Source: an uncultured bacterium (GTDB lineage Bacteria; Bacillota_I; Bacilli_A; RFN20; CAG-826). Taken from it: a DNA stretch of 64,000 nt. A model generated the notes under the pieces. The model saw only the letters and a list, made by a program, of their open reading frames with translations, was not told the DNA's origin and ran no database searches. Below are positions 1 through 9,313 of the stretch, in pieces. Each line of letters opens with the position of its first letter. Positions within the stretch are counted from its first letter, which is position 1. Location of the stretch: assembly GCA_949288485.1 (NCBI GenBank), contig CASEKC010000003.1, positions 115,752 through 179,751 of the forward strand, read 5' to 3'. The position numbers were made by a program, and so were the translations under genes.

Positions 1-2
1 TA

Positions 3-887
3 AAAACTATAATTCTTGTTATTGTATTTGGAATTATAGGTCTAATTATTTTAGGAATTGCTGCGATTGTAACTTGGCTTTTTGCTGGTAATTTTGAAAT
101 TTATCATTTATCTTTCAATATTATCGCTTATATTTATTTAGGTATTTTAGCCATTTTACTTTTATTACTTGCTATTAAATTTATTTTAGGTGTATTTGGA
201 CTAGGAGTAATGGCAGTATCTAAAATTAGAAACTTTTCAATTAAACACAAGGAGAAAAAAATGCTAAAGAAAAAAGAAAAAGAACGCAAGAAATTAGAAA
301 ATATGAGTGAAGATGAATTATTTGACTTTATGTTTAATAATTCAGAATATACAATTCATATTTTTACTGGCGATGAAAATACTGCAAATACAGTAGAAAA
401 ACTTTTAAAAACTGATGATGGTAAATACAGCTGGAATCAAATAGATCCTATTGAAGAAGGTTTTGAAGGGGAAGAAGTTGATTGGTGGGGAACTAGTGAT
501 ATAAAATGGCTTGAAAAAATTGTTGCAGATAATGTTCCTCATATAGACTTAGGAACACAAAAAGGTGCACCTGGAAAAATGATTGAAATTATCTCTAAAA
601 CTTTTCCTGATTTGGTTCTAGGATTTGCTTGGAATAACTTTACAAGCGGAAACTGTTATGCAGTTGTTTTAAAAAATGGTGAAATTCTTAATCAAGAACA
701 ATTTGATATGAGTAATTACCTTGACGATGAGAAAGAATTGAGTGAAAAGGAAATCGAAGAAAACTATTTAAAACTTTTTAATGATGAAGGAAAATCAATT
801 TATGATTTTGTAGCAAAATACATCCAAGAACATCCTGAAGAATTAGAAGCATTAAAAAGAGAAAATGCTGAACAAATTAATGAATAA
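3..887 (+). CDS. Partial membrane-anchored protein of the conjugative element
   Basis: The reading frame is open from the first bases of the window, so the true start lies upstream. The ATG at 210 is internal, because the in-frame upstream stretch encodes two hydrophobic segments (about 3-80 and 115-205) followed by a Lys-rich stop-transfer region. The soluble part contains a VDWWGTSDIKW stretch, loosely like the Api92/DUF1281 ferredoxin-like family, and an acidic C-terminus. It precedes the VirB6-like gene and may be the last gene of an upstream transfer operon. Function is unknown; the family suggestion is weak. Confidence 0.75.
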   Translation, partial: KTIILVIVFGIIGLIILGIAAIVTWLFAGNFEIYHLSFNIIAYIYLGILAILLLLLAIKFILGVFGLGVMAVSKIRNFSIKHKEKKMLKKKEKERKKLENMSEDELFDFMFNNSEYTIHIFTGDENTANTVEKLLKTDDGKYSWNQIDPIEEGFEGEEVDWWGTSDIKWLEKIVADNVPHIDLGTQKGAPGKMIEIISKTFPDLVLGFAWNNFTSGNCYAVVLKNGEILNQEQFDMSNYLDDEKELSEKEIEENYLKLFNDEGKSIYDFVAKYIQEHPEELEALKRENAEQINE

Positions 888-894
888 TTCATCA

Positions 895-934
895 TTTATC
901 TGAGACGGACAAAGTTCCGTCTTTTTTTTATAAT
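895..934 (+). promoter_or_regulatory. Shared-box promoter of the VirB6-VirB4 operon
   Basis: Box TTTATCTGAGA (895-905) abuts a -35 CGGACA (906-911), a 17-base spacer and a -10 TATAAT (929-934). A palindrome GACGGA/TCCGTC (904-909 and 916-921) followed by eight T lies across the -35 and spacer, so the site could also end upstream transcription. The SD AAGGAG at 952-957 precedes the ATG at 965. The same layout recurs at four other element sites (11415, 20358, 20443, 20572), which argues for promoter/operator function rather than a plain terminator. Confidence 0.7.
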
Positions 935-964
935 TGTGTTGATTAATTATTAAGGAGATTTTTA

Positions 965-3103
965 ATGAATATTTTAGGAGCAATAAATGTTTTAGCAGCA
1001 AGCGATTCGGAAGGGATGTTCAACCGTGGTTGGGATATTATTGGAAATCTAAAGGATTTTGCTTGGGAGCTTATTTACAATTTTATAACTTTCTTGTTAC
1101 AAGTTGTTTATTCAATAGAAGGTGCATTTTATTATTTAACAGGTTTAAATGCACTAAGACCAGGTTTTGATAATATGAGTGGTATTTCAGGATTGTTGCC
1201 AACGATTGATGGCGATGGCAATTTTGACCCCGGCTTATTGATGAGAGAGTCTTCTTTTCAAAGTGCAATCTTTGTAATGTTAATTGTCGGCGTTGTTATG
1301 GCGGTTTTCTTCCTTATTTATGGAGCGTTAAAAGGTGCTTTTAATAGAGAAGGAAAAACTGCCGCAATGATAAAAATGTCCATAGCAAATACCTTAAGAG
1401 CTGTACTCTTCTTGTTGTTTGCTCCAATTGTTGTAATGTTAGTTTTAGGAACAATTACATATTGCCTGGGAATTATTTTTCAAGGATTATTTAGTGTTTT
1501 GTTAGGCACCGAAGGTTCTTCCTCATCTTCAATAGCTTATAATATTTATAAAGCGTGTTTTTTAGGCGGAAATGGTGATTTAGCAAACTTTCAAAGTGCA
1601 GTTGAAGCTGGGAAATTTAATAATTTTCCAGACTATTTTAATAACTTAGAACAAACTAAGGACTTTTTAAATATGGCTTCTGATGATATTTGTATCGTTC
1701 AATATGCTGATCAATTTTCTATAATATTTTTCCCTTTAAAAGATTTAGTTTTAAATACTAATATTAATTTTGCGTCAAGATATTCATATGGTATTGGATT
1801 TGTTGGAGGCATATTTTCTCTTGTAGCTTTGTCTATATTAACAATAAGAGCTGGTGAAAGGTTGTTTGAGATCTTGGCAGATTATTTTTTATGTTTTCCT
1901 GCAATCTCGACAATGCCAATTGATAATGGTCAAAGATTAGGACAACGGTCTCAACTTTTTTTAGGAAGAATTATTAATTTTAGTGGTTCAGTTATTGCAA
2001 TGGCTGTTTATATTTTTGTTTTAAGTTTAACACCAAAAATTTTGGGGCAATTCGAAGCGTATAATACTGTGACAGCTATGTTTTTTAGAGGAATTCTTCT
2101 ATTAGTTTTGATTATTGCTGGAGCTTACGCTTGCGTTAAAGGGGGAAATACAGTTGCTCAACTTATAGGTAGTGCCGCCGCAAGTGCTGAGGCTAATTCA
2201 ATGCAACAAACAATGGGTTTAGCACATCTTGGTATGCATGGTCTTCAATTAGGTGGAAGAGCCTTATCTCGCGGACTTGCAAGCGGTGTTGGCGGTGGAA
2301 CTGGTGTATTTAAGAATTTAAGAGGAGCACAAACCGCTAAAACTCAACAAATGGCAGCACAGGCTTTAACTAATAAACAAAATGCTGTTTATGATCAATT
2401 GTTAAGTGGCGGAATAGGATTGGGAGCTGGTTTAGCAGTTGGCGCTGTAGCTAATAATTTAAAAAACAATGTTCCTAATCTTTCAAAAGGTGAAAACAAT
2501 TCTAACAATAATGATTCAGGAAATAATGGAGGCGGAACAGCAGATGTATCTCAAGATGCACCTACACAGCCTTTAAATAATGAAAACAATTCTAATGTAA
2601 ATAGTGAAAACATATCTTCTAACCAAGGTAAGTCCCCTATGCAGGAACTAAAAGAAGGAAATAATAGTGCTTTAACAAAAAAAGAAAAGGCTAAAAATAT
2701 TGCAGGAACTATATTTGGGAGCGCTACAAAATCAGCTAAAAACGCAATTTCTTCTTCAGGTAGTGTTACAGGTAAAGTAGTAGGAGGAGTTGCTGGATTT
2801 GTTGGAGGATTGGTTGGAGCTGGAGTTGGCGCATCATTAGCAGTAGCTGGGAAAGGAGTTTCCAAAGCAGGAAAAGCAACATGGAATGTTACTAAGAATA
2901 TAGCTAAAAAGAGCTGGGGCGCTTATAAGAGCGAAAAAGAGATTAGAAAAGAAACTAAAAATGTTAAAAATGACAAAGATTTTAAGAGATGGGCAGAATA
3001 TGAGCAAAAAGCAAATCACATTTCTAAACGATTAATTAATAAAGAAGCTAGATTTAAAGCCAAAGAAAATATTGCAAATAAAAATAAAGAAGGAGGTAAA
3101 TAA
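965..3103 (+). CDS. VirB6/TrbL-like multi-spanning conjugation membrane protein
   Basis: This 712-residue protein would form part of the inner-membrane channel of a type IV secretion system. Hydrophobic segments occur near residues 28-50, 95-125, 140-180, 270-295, 335-355 and 370-390, followed by a long low-complexity tail rich in Gly, Ala, Asn and Lys, the usual layout of Gram-positive TrbL/VirB6-type proteins. The SD AAGGAG at 952-957 supports the start. It lies two bases before the VirB4-type ATPase and shares its operon. Family assignment rests on topology and neighbourhood, not on a signature motif. Confidence 0.72.
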   Translation: MNILGAINVLAASDSEGMFNRGWDIIGNLKDFAWELIYNFITFLLQVVYSIEGAFYYLTGLNALRPGFDNMSGISGLLPTIDGDGNFDPGLLMRESSFQSAIFVMLIVGVVMAVFFLIYGALKGAFNREGKTAAMIKMSIANTLRAVLFLLFAPIVVMLVLGTITYCLGIIFQGLFSVLLGTEGSSSSSIAYNIYKACFLGGNGDLANFQSAVEAGKFNNFPDYFNNLEQTKDFLNMASDDICIVQYADQFSIIFFPLKDLVLNTNINFASRYSYGIGFVGGIFSLVALSILTIRAGERLFEILADYFLCFPAISTMPIDNGQRLGQRSQLFLGRIINFSGSVIAMAVYIFVLSLTPKILGQFEAYNTVTAMFFRGILLLVLIIAGAYACVKGGNTVAQLIGSAAASAEANSMQQTMGLAHLGMHGLQLGGRALSRGLASGVGGGTGVFKNLRGAQTAKTQQMAAQALTNKQNAVYDQLLSGGIGLGAGLAVGAVANNLKNNVPNLSKGENNSNNNDSGNNGGGTADVSQDAPTQPLNNENNSNVNSENISSNQGKSPMQELKEGNNSALTKKEKAKNIAGTIFGSATKSAKNAISSSGSVTGKVVGGVAGFVGGLVGAGVGASLAVAGKGVSKAGKATWNVTKNIAKKSWGAYKSEKEIRKETKNVKNDKDFKRWAEYEQKANHISKRLINKEARFKAKENIANKNKEGGK

Positions 3104-3105
3104 AA

Positions 3106-5931
3106 ATGCTTAGATATTGTCCAAAAAGAATGAAAGAAAAGACCAAAATTTTTGGTCAATTAACACTTATAGACATTGTTTTAATGTTTATTGGGCTTAT
3201 AGTCGCAGTCATCATTTTAGCAATTGGAGGTTTTACTGAGGCTTTCTTAATAAAACTTCCTTTTGCAATTATTGTATTAATTATTGCTTTCTTCTTTAAT
3301 TATCCTTTAACTGGTGAGGGAAGTACTAGAATAAGAACTCATTTAAAAAATTTCTTAAAATATGCTTTTAGAAAGAAGAAATATAATTCTTGTTGTTTAT
3401 CTAAAGATCTAGGACTTGAGTTTAATGAAAAGTATGTTTTCCATAAAGGAAGAGGTATTTATTCAGTTGTTTTAGAAATTGAACCATCTTTATTTATTCT
3501 TAAAAACGAAGAAGAACAAGATGATATTATTAATAATTTAGCGAATGCTTTTCTTTATCCTTCTAAATTTACATTAATAAAAACTGACATGTTTATGAAT
3601 GTTGGAACTTATTATGAAAATAACCAAGAAAAGATTAATTCTTTAGAACCTAAAATTAATACTGATATTGCTGCTTTTAGTGAAATGAAGGTATTAAAGG
3701 AAGAGGAATATTATTTAAAAGAATATTTAACAAGACAATATACTAATCCTAAATATTTTATTATTGTCTATGATTTTAAAATCGAAAATTTAGAATCTGT
3801 TGTTTCTGATTTTATGAACCAACTTAAAATGGCTAAATTTGATTCTAAAATTGCAAGCGATAAAGTAATTAAAAAATTATATAAAAATTATTATGACTGT
3901 ATCGAAAATGAAAAAGGTGATTTAGTCACTAATGATTGGTACGAAAAATATAATCATGTCGTTGCTAAAGTTGGTAAAGACGAAAAAGGAAATGAAATTT
4001 TTAGAAAGTTTAAAGTTTTTAGTATCCAAAATTTACCTAGAAGAGTAAGAAATGGATGGTTAGCTGATTTAAGTAATATTAATGGTGTTAAATTAAGTTT
4101 TAAGGTAGGAAGTCCAGTTCAAGCATTAAAAATTAAAAATGTTTTAAGTGGAAGTGCTGTTGAGCTTAGAATGCAGCTTTCAAAACCAAAAAAACTCTAT
4201 GAACAAGAAGAAATTGAATATCAAATTGACTGTATTAATCAACTTATCAGTGATTTAAATAATGGTAATATTCAAGTTAGAAATTGCTATGTTAATTTTT
4301 TAGTACCATTAGAAGCAGAAAAGGAATTTTTACAACAAGCTAATTTAATGCAAATTGGAATTGATAGATTATTATTTAGACAAGCTGAAGCATATCTTAA
4401 TTGTGATTTATTTAAATTCCTAAATCTCAAAGAAATGAAAGGTGTTTCTAACGAGTTTACATCAGATATTATCGCTAGTGCTTATCCATTTATTTATCCA
4501 ACATTCTTCGATAAGAAAGGACAATATATTGGTGATTCAATGGGATTACCAGTCTTCTTTGATCCATTCTATAATTTAAATGGGGATTCAAATTACCGTG
4601 TTAATGCAAATATTTCAATTACTGGAACATCAGGTGTTGGAAAATCATATCTATCAAAAGTTATTTTGTTGAATTCAGCAACAACTGTTCAAAAAATTAG
4701 AATTTTAGATCCAGAGAATGAATATTCGATTTTAGCTAATAATTTATTTGGTAAGGTTATTAATGTTGCTGGTGGAATTGAAACAGTTAATCCACTTCAA
4801 ATTTTTACTTCGATTAATGAAGATAAAAATGATGAAAAGAATGTAGTCACTTTACATAAACAATTTTTAGAAGAATTTTTTAAAACTGCAATCAAAAGAC
4901 TTCAAGATGATGATTTATTATCTTCATATTTATTTAAAGCAGTAGATGTTCTTTATTCTCGCTGGAATTATTATGACGGATGTGAATTATCTTCTAATCC
5001 AAAAGATTATCCATTAATTAAAGACTTATATTCTTTATTAGAAGAACTTTATTCTAATGAAATTCAAAAGAAAAATGAGTATGAAGCTCATTATTATAAA
5101 GAACTATTAATTTTATTATCTTCATTTATTGGAGAAGGCAATAAAGCAAAATTATGGAATAATTACACAACCTTATCTCTTGATAATAAGATTATTGTTT
5201 TTAATTTCCAATCATTATTAAATTCAGCTAATAAAAATATATCGGCTGCTCAAATGCTTTTAATAATGAAATTTTTAAATCAAGAAATCGCAATGAACAG
5301 AAATAATAATCATTTATTAAATAAAGAAGATAAAGTAATGATTATGGTTGATGAAGCTCATAATTTTATTTCTAAAGATTATCCAATTGCTTTAAATTTC
5401 CTATACAAAATGAGTAAGCAAATTAGAAAATATTTTGGTTCATTAATAATTACAACTCAACAAATTAATGACTTTTTAGGAGGAGATGAAAATACTGCAA
5501 AACTCGCAAGAGGTATTATTGCTAACTGCCAATATTCGTTTATTTTTGGTAATCCTAACGCTGTTAATGAAGTTAAAAATCTTTATGGAGAAATCATGAA
5601 TTTTACTGAAGAAGAATTGAAGATTTTAAGAGATAATCAACAAGGAACTTGTTTAATGCAACTTTCCCCGATGGTTAGATCTATTCTTAAAGTTGCTTGC
5701 ATAGGCGATTCTTCGATTTATTTTAATGATAGCGATATCAAAGAAGCTTTAATTGATTCTTACAATGAAATTAGCGATATTCCATTTAATGAAACGAAAG
5801 AAGTTATTGATAATAACGAAAATGAAGAAGTGAAAGAAAAAGGTAATGACATTGTTTTTAGAAACGATGAAATTACTATAACTAGAGAAGACTTAGAATT
5901 TCTTAAAAGTATTAAATTAAACAGTAATTAG
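3106..5931 (+). CDS. VirB4/TraE-type conjugation ATPase with PrgI-like N-terminus
   Basis: This 941-residue AAA-type ATPase should power the type IV secretion channel. The first ~90 residues contain two membrane segments (about 17-38 and 47-65) resembling the separate PrgI protein of other Gram-positive elements, so it looks like a PrgI-VirB4 fusion. Walker A GTSGVGKS lies near residues 507-514, and Walker B with glutamate (MIMVDEAHNF) near 744-753. A TTQQ sensor motif follows. An AGGAGG SD precedes the ATG. Downstream, the Dam-type gene begins after a 21-base gap. Confidence 0.9.
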   Translation: MLRYCPKRMKEKTKIFGQLTLIDIVLMFIGLIVAVIILAIGGFTEAFLIKLPFAIIVLIIAFFFNYPLTGEGSTRIRTHLKNFLKYAFRKKKYNSCCLSKDLGLEFNEKYVFHKGRGIYSVVLEIEPSLFILKNEEEQDDIINNLANAFLYPSKFTLIKTDMFMNVGTYYENNQEKINSLEPKINTDIAAFSEMKVLKEEEYYLKEYLTRQYTNPKYFIIVYDFKIENLESVVSDFMNQLKMAKFDSKIASDKVIKKLYKNYYDCIENEKGDLVTNDWYEKYNHVVAKVGKDEKGNEIFRKFKVFSIQNLPRRVRNGWLADLSNINGVKLSFKVGSPVQALKIKNVLSGSAVELRMQLSKPKKLYEQEEIEYQIDCINQLISDLNNGNIQVRNCYVNFLVPLEAEKEFLQQANLMQIGIDRLLFRQAEAYLNCDLFKFLNLKEMKGVSNEFTSDIIASAYPFIYPTFFDKKGQYIGDSMGLPVFFDPFYNLNGDSNYRVNANISITGTSGVGKSYLSKVILLNSATTVQKIRILDPENEYSILANNLFGKVINVAGGIETVNPLQIFTSINEDKNDEKNVVTLHKQFLEEFFKTAIKRLQDDDLLSSYLFKAVDVLYSRWNYYDGCELSSNPKDYPLIKDLYSLLEELYSNEIQKKNEYEAHYYKELLILLSSFIGEGNKAKLWNNYTTLSLDNKIIVFNFQSLLNSANKNISAAQMLLIMKFLNQEIAMNRNNNHLLNKEDKVMIMVDEAHNFISKDYPIALNFLYKMSKQIRKYFGSLIITTQQINDFLGGDENTAKLARGIIANCQYSFIFGNPNAVNEVKNLYGEIMNFTEEELKILRDNQQGTCLMQLSPMVRSILKVACIGDSSIYFNDSDIKEALIDSYNEISDIPFNETKEVIDNNENEEVKEKGNDIVFRNDEITITREDLEFLKSIKLNSN

Positions 5932-5952
5932 ATGTGTTATAATTTGAACATT

Positions 5953-6759
5953 ATGAAAACGCAGTTAAAACCTATATTAAAATGGGTTGGTGGGAAAAGA
6001 CAACTACTCGATAAAATTCTTCCCCTTATCCCGCAAGACATAGATACATATTATGAACCATTTGCTGGAGGTTTGGCTGTTCTTTTGGCACTCCAACCAA
6101 ATAAAGCTGTTGTTAACGATTTAAATAGAGATTTAATTAATTTTTATATAGATGTAAAAAATAATCCTAATGAGCTTATAAATACAATAAAAATTTTTAA
6201 GAACGAAAAAGATGAATTTTATAAAATAAGATCTATGGATAGAAACGAAGAATACTCATCCTTAGATTCTGTTATAAAGTCAGCTCGTTTTTATTATCTT
6301 AATAAAACAGCCTACAATGGTCTTTATAGAGTTAATTCTTCTGGTTTTTTTAATGCACCTTATGGGGCTTATAAAACATTTTCATTGGATGAAGATAACT
6401 TAAAAGGCGTTTCAAATTATTTTAAAAAACACAAAGTAAAGTTTTACAATAAAAGTTATGAAAAAGTTTTAAAAAATGTCAAATGTGGTGATTTCGTTTA
6501 TATAGATCCTCCATATTTTGATACTTTTACACAATATACAAAAGGACAATTTGGTAAAGAAGAACAAATTAAATTAAAGTTGTTATGTGATGAATTAAAT
6601 AAAAAAGGTGTTAAATTTTTGTTATCTAACTCAGATACTGATTTTATCAAAGATTTATATAAAAATTATAAAATTGAAAAAGTAGTTGTTAAAAGATATA
6701 TTAATTGTGATGGTAAAAATAGAAATAATTTTACTGAGGTTTTAGTTAGGAATTATTAA
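5953..6759 (+). CDS. D12-class (Dam/DpnM-like) DNA adenine methyltransferase
   Basis: A 268-residue N6-adenine methyltransferase that transfers methyl from SAM to DNA. WVGGKR (11-16) and PFAGG (36-40) form the SAM pocket, and DPPY (185-188) is the catalytic motif. I chose the ATG at 5953 over the upstream in-frame ATG at 5932, because MKTQLKPILKWVGGKR is the normal family N-terminus. A TATAAT at 5938-5943 sits ten bases before this ATG, so an own transcript would be nearly leaderless. It pairs with the nuclease-like gene two bases downstream as a type II restriction-modification system; the GATC target is only a family guess. Confidence 0.88.
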   Translation: MKTQLKPILKWVGGKRQLLDKILPLIPQDIDTYYEPFAGGLAVLLALQPNKAVVNDLNRDLINFYIDVKNNPNELINTIKIFKNEKDEFYKIRSMDRNEEYSSLDSVIKSARFYYLNKTAYNGLYRVNSSGFFNAPYGAYKTFSLDEDNLKGVSNYFKKHKVKFYNKSYEKVLKNVKCGDFVYIDPPYFDTFTQYTKGQFGKEEQIKLKLLCDELNKKGVKFLLSNSDTDFIKDLYKNYKIEKVVVKRYINCDGKNRNNFTEVLVRNY

Positions 6760-6761
6760 TT

Positions 6762-7256
6762 ATGGGTGAATCACAAGGCGCAACTGCTAATAAAAATGGA
6801 CATATTTTAGAAGAGACGATTACTCCGGCATTAAAAGATCGTGGTTTTGTTATTGTCTCTTATAAAGATTATCTTAAAAATTTAGAATATTATAATTCTT
6901 TGGATAAGGTAGCGGTTAAACAATTTAAATTTGAAACAATTTATGAGCAACCAGGTAAAACTGAATATGTTTTATTAGGCAAAAAGATAAAGGAACCTAT
7001 ACGTATTGAATGTAAACGGCAACAAAGTGCTGGTTCCGTTGATGAAAAATTTCCATATATGTATCTTAATGCAGTTCAAAAATATCCAGAAAATATAATC
7101 TTTTTTGTTGTAGATGGAAGTGGATATAAAAAAGGATCTCGTGAGTGGATTGAGAAAAGAATCAAAGAAAATTGGTTAAATGACAAAGGAAAAACTATTA
7201 AACTTTTTTATTTGTCTGAAATAATTAAATTCATTAATACCAATTTTAAAGATTAA
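6762..7256 (+). CDS. Putative PD-(D/E)XK restriction endonuclease
   Basis: A 164-residue protein beginning two bases after the methyltransferase stop, probably translationally coupled. The stretch PIRIECKRQQSAGSVDEKF (about residues 80-100) carries the ExK half of a PD-(D/E)XK nuclease core, followed by a hydrophobic strand IIFFVVDGSG. Small size and pairing with a Dam-type enzyme fit the endonuclease of a type II system. No SD is visible. Sequence specificity cannot be read from the sequence. Confidence 0.7.
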   Translation: MGESQGATANKNGHILEETITPALKDRGFVIVSYKDYLKNLEYYNSLDKVAVKQFKFETIYEQPGKTEYVLLGKKIKEPIRIECKRQQSAGSVDEKFPYMYLNAVQKYPENIIFFVVDGSGYKKGSREWIEKRIKENWLNDKGKTIKLFYLSEIIKFINTNFKD

Positions 7257-7285
7257 TATTAATTGATATCTTTTTAATCGTGTTA

Positions 7286-7324
7286 TGATATTATATTGTT
7301 ATTATTATAATATTATGTTATAAT
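7286..7324 (+). promoter_or_regulatory. AT-rich repeat and promoter before the kinase cassette
   Basis: A -35 TTGTTA (7296-7301), 17-base spacer and -10 TATAAT (7319-7324) precede the small-protein/kinase pair. The upstream part TGATATTATATTGTTATTAT closely resembles TGATATTATATTATTATTA just before parA (11544-11562), so the same regulator, perhaps the small ParA partner, may bind both. This is inference from sequence likeness in very AT-rich DNA. Confidence 0.45.
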
Positions 7325-7375
7325 AAATTTAAACAAAAAGTATTGTTAAATATTTTTTATGTAGAAGAAGGTAGC

Positions 7376-7606
7376 ATGATGGATGAATATACTAGAAGTG
7401 ATTTTATAGATGATTCGATTGTCATTGATTTTGAAATAACAAAAGATTTATGGTGGGAAATTCAAGAATATGAAAAAGCTATAAATAACAAAGAATGGTG
7501 TGTCGCCGAAGATATTAATGCAAACATGTGGGTTATTTTAAAAAACACGCTCGAAAAATATTCTAAAGACGAAATTTCAAAAATAAAGGAGAAATATAAA
7601 ATATGA
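7376..7606 (+). CDS. Small acidic partner protein of the HipA-like kinase
   Basis: A 76-residue protein rich in Asp, Glu, Trp and Lys, of no family I recognise. I start it at the ATG at 7376 (another follows at 7379) because AGAAGG at 7366-7371 is well placed; a TTG at 7343 lacks an SD. Its stop overlaps the kinase start (ATGA at 7603-7606), a layout typical of toxin-antitoxin or immunity pairs. Its role as antitoxin or kinase regulator is inferred from the overlap only; no helix-turn-helix is apparent. Confidence 0.65.
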   Translation: MMDEYTRSDFIDDSIVIDFEITKDLWWEIQEYEKAINNKEWCVAEDINANMWVILKNTLEKYSKDEISKIKEKYKI

Positions 7607-8607
7607 TAAGAGATTTCGATATAATTAATTGTAATGATTTGGAAAAAACGTATGGAACTTTTCATGGTAGAGCTGGTGCTAAATGGGAAGTTGTTTTAAA
7701 GAATGAATTATATATCATGAAGTTTCCTAACAATATTAAAAATATGAAAAAAGTAGAAATTAGTTATTCAACTGCTCCTTTAAGTGAATTTTTAGGCTCC
7801 CATATTTACGAAATTTTAGGTTTTGAAACACATAAAACATATCTTGGATATTATTATGATAAATTAGTGGTGTTATGTAAAAATTTTGATCCAAATAGAA
7901 ATCTATTGCATGAATTTGGTGAAATAAAAAATCATGTAAGTTCGACAAATACTGATAGTTTTGTCGACAGCAACGACACAACTCTTAGTGATATTCTTAA
8001 AACAATTGATGAATCGGAAATATTGCAAAACAAAGAAGAAATTAAAGAACGTTTTCGGGATATGTTTGTAATAGATGCTTTTATTAATAATAGCGATAGA
8101 AACAATGGTAACTGGGGATTATTATATGATGAAACTAATCCAAAAAAACAAAAAATAGCTCCAGTTTATGACAATGGGAATAGTTTTAATAATAAATTAA
8201 GCGTTGAGCAAATAAAAAAAAGATTATCCGATGAAAATGAACTAATAAATTCTTCTTATAGAACACTTATTAGTGTTTTTAAAAACAATGAAGGGAAAAA
8301 TATAAAACCCTTTTATATGATTAAAGAAAAAGAAAACGATGATTTAAATAAAGCAATCTTAAGAAATGTTCCGAAAATTTGTAATAAATTTGATGAAATT
8401 TGTGAATTTATTGATTTAATACCAAATGCAACTAAAACTGGATTACCTATAGTTTCAGATGTTTATAAAATCTTTATAAAATCTACTTTATCAAGACGTT
8501 TAGAAGATGTTTTGATACCAGTTTATGAAGATCTAAAAGAACTACAAGAAATCAACAAATGTTCAAAAGGACTTATAAAAGATAATGATGGTGGAATGAC
8601 TATGTGA
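7603..8607 (+). CDS. HipA/CtkA-family serine/threonine kinase
   Basis: A 334-residue HipA-fold kinase. A Gly-rich segment GRAGAKWEV (22-30) and a Lys in YIMKF (about 40) would bind ATP. The catalytic block is NNSDRNNGN (162-170) with the metal-binding DNG at 190-192, most like the CtkA branch, which lacks the N-terminal HipA subdomain. HipA toxins phosphorylate aminoacyl-tRNA synthetases; the target here is unknown. It is coupled to the upstream small protein by a 4-base overlap. The C-terminus ends KDNDGGMTM, an acidic tail shared almost base for base with the gene at 16195. Confidence 0.82.
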   Translation: MIRDFDIINCNDLEKTYGTFHGRAGAKWEVVLKNELYIMKFPNNIKNMKKVEISYSTAPLSEFLGSHIYEILGFETHKTYLGYYYDKLVVLCKNFDPNRNLLHEFGEIKNHVSSTNTDSFVDSNDTTLSDILKTIDESEILQNKEEIKERFRDMFVIDAFINNSDRNNGNWGLLYDETNPKKQKIAPVYDNGNSFNNKLSVEQIKKRLSDENELINSSYRTLISVFKNNEGKNIKPFYMIKEKENDDLNKAILRNVPKICNKFDEICEFIDLIPNATKTGLPIVSDVYKIFIKSTLSRRLEDVLIPVYEDLKELQEINKCSKGLIKDNDGGMTM

Positions 8608-8610
8608 TTT

Positions 8611-8853
8611 ATGAAGAAATACGGTTTTAGCTTTGAACGGGAAGAAACAGAAGATAAAATTGAACTTCCTGATGTAATAGATTGCTTAGAAAAACATAAA
8701 GACAAACCTTTATCTTTTGATTTTAGATATTATTTTTCTTGCTTACGTGCTTTTTATCATGAATATCATAATGGGAATCCTTTAGATATGGATGGTAATA
8801 TAATGATGGAAATATATAAAAAATATGAGAAAATTTTTAAAGAAGGAAAATAA
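8611..8853 (+). CDS. Hypothetical 80-residue protein
   Basis: It starts three bases after the kinase stop and is probably cotranscribed with it. The protein is charged and aromatic-rich, with a central segment SFDFRYYFSCLRAFYHEY, no membrane segment and no motif I recognise. It could be a third component of the kinase cassette or a separate cargo gene. No own SD is clear beyond the purine-rich end of the kinase gene. Confidence 0.6.
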   Translation: MKKYGFSFEREETEDKIELPDVIDCLEKHKDKPLSFDFRYYFSCLRAFYHEYHNGNPLDMDGNIMMEIYKKYEKIFKEGK

Positions 8854-8855
8854 AG

Positions 8856-9313
8856 ATGGATGAGTTAAATTTAAAGTTTAATTTTAAGAATTATGATGGT
8901 TCCCAATCTATCTAAACAAAATTATTTACAATAATGCACCCACTTTAAATAACTCAATTAAAAACATAATTGAAGAAATTGATGAAAATAATATTATTAA
9001 CGGGAAATATAAAAATTATTTAAAAAAATATATTGATATATCTACAGATATATTATGTAACCATCCATATCGTAAAATTTGTAAAAAATATGATTTGTAT
9101 AATTATATCGATAACCAAAATGGAAAATATGATGCTTGGGAAGTCATGGAACAAGAGACTGGTTTAAATACTTATGAAAAAAGAATTGAAGAAGCTATTG
9201 TTGGCTGCTATGAATATGTAACTCAAAAGGAAGCAATTAATGAGTTAATAAATGGTAGTGAAAATAAAACTGGTAAGAAATTAGAAAAAGACGATGGAAT
9301 GGAGATAGGTTAA
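8856..9313 (+). pseudogene. Frameshifted cargo gene with conserved acidic tail
   Basis: An ATG at 8856 opens MDELNLKFNFKNYDG and stops at the TAA at 8913-8915. A second frame entering at 8897 (WFPIYLNKII...) runs without a stop to 9313. One missing base around 8896 would join both into a protein of about 152 residues. The C-terminus KLEKDDGMEIG belongs to the shared tail group. The long uninterrupted downstream frame means the lesion is recent, a sequencing error, or a programmed shift, though no slippery run is present. Product unrecognised. Confidence 0.65.

Noticed and set aside
2551..2865. Long open frames antisense to the VirB6-like gene, the hydrogenase operon and others
   Set aside because: They are mirror frames of well-supported genes, lack SDs and show no recognisable protein features.
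5932..5952. Upstream ATG for the Dam-type methyltransferase
   Set aside because: It would add seven residues before the canonical family start and overlaps a likely -10; no SD supports it.
8605..8607. Possible Mycoplasma-type code (TGA as Trp), given the low GC
   Set aside because: TGA ends several genes at sensible places and all conserved Trp codons seen are TGG.
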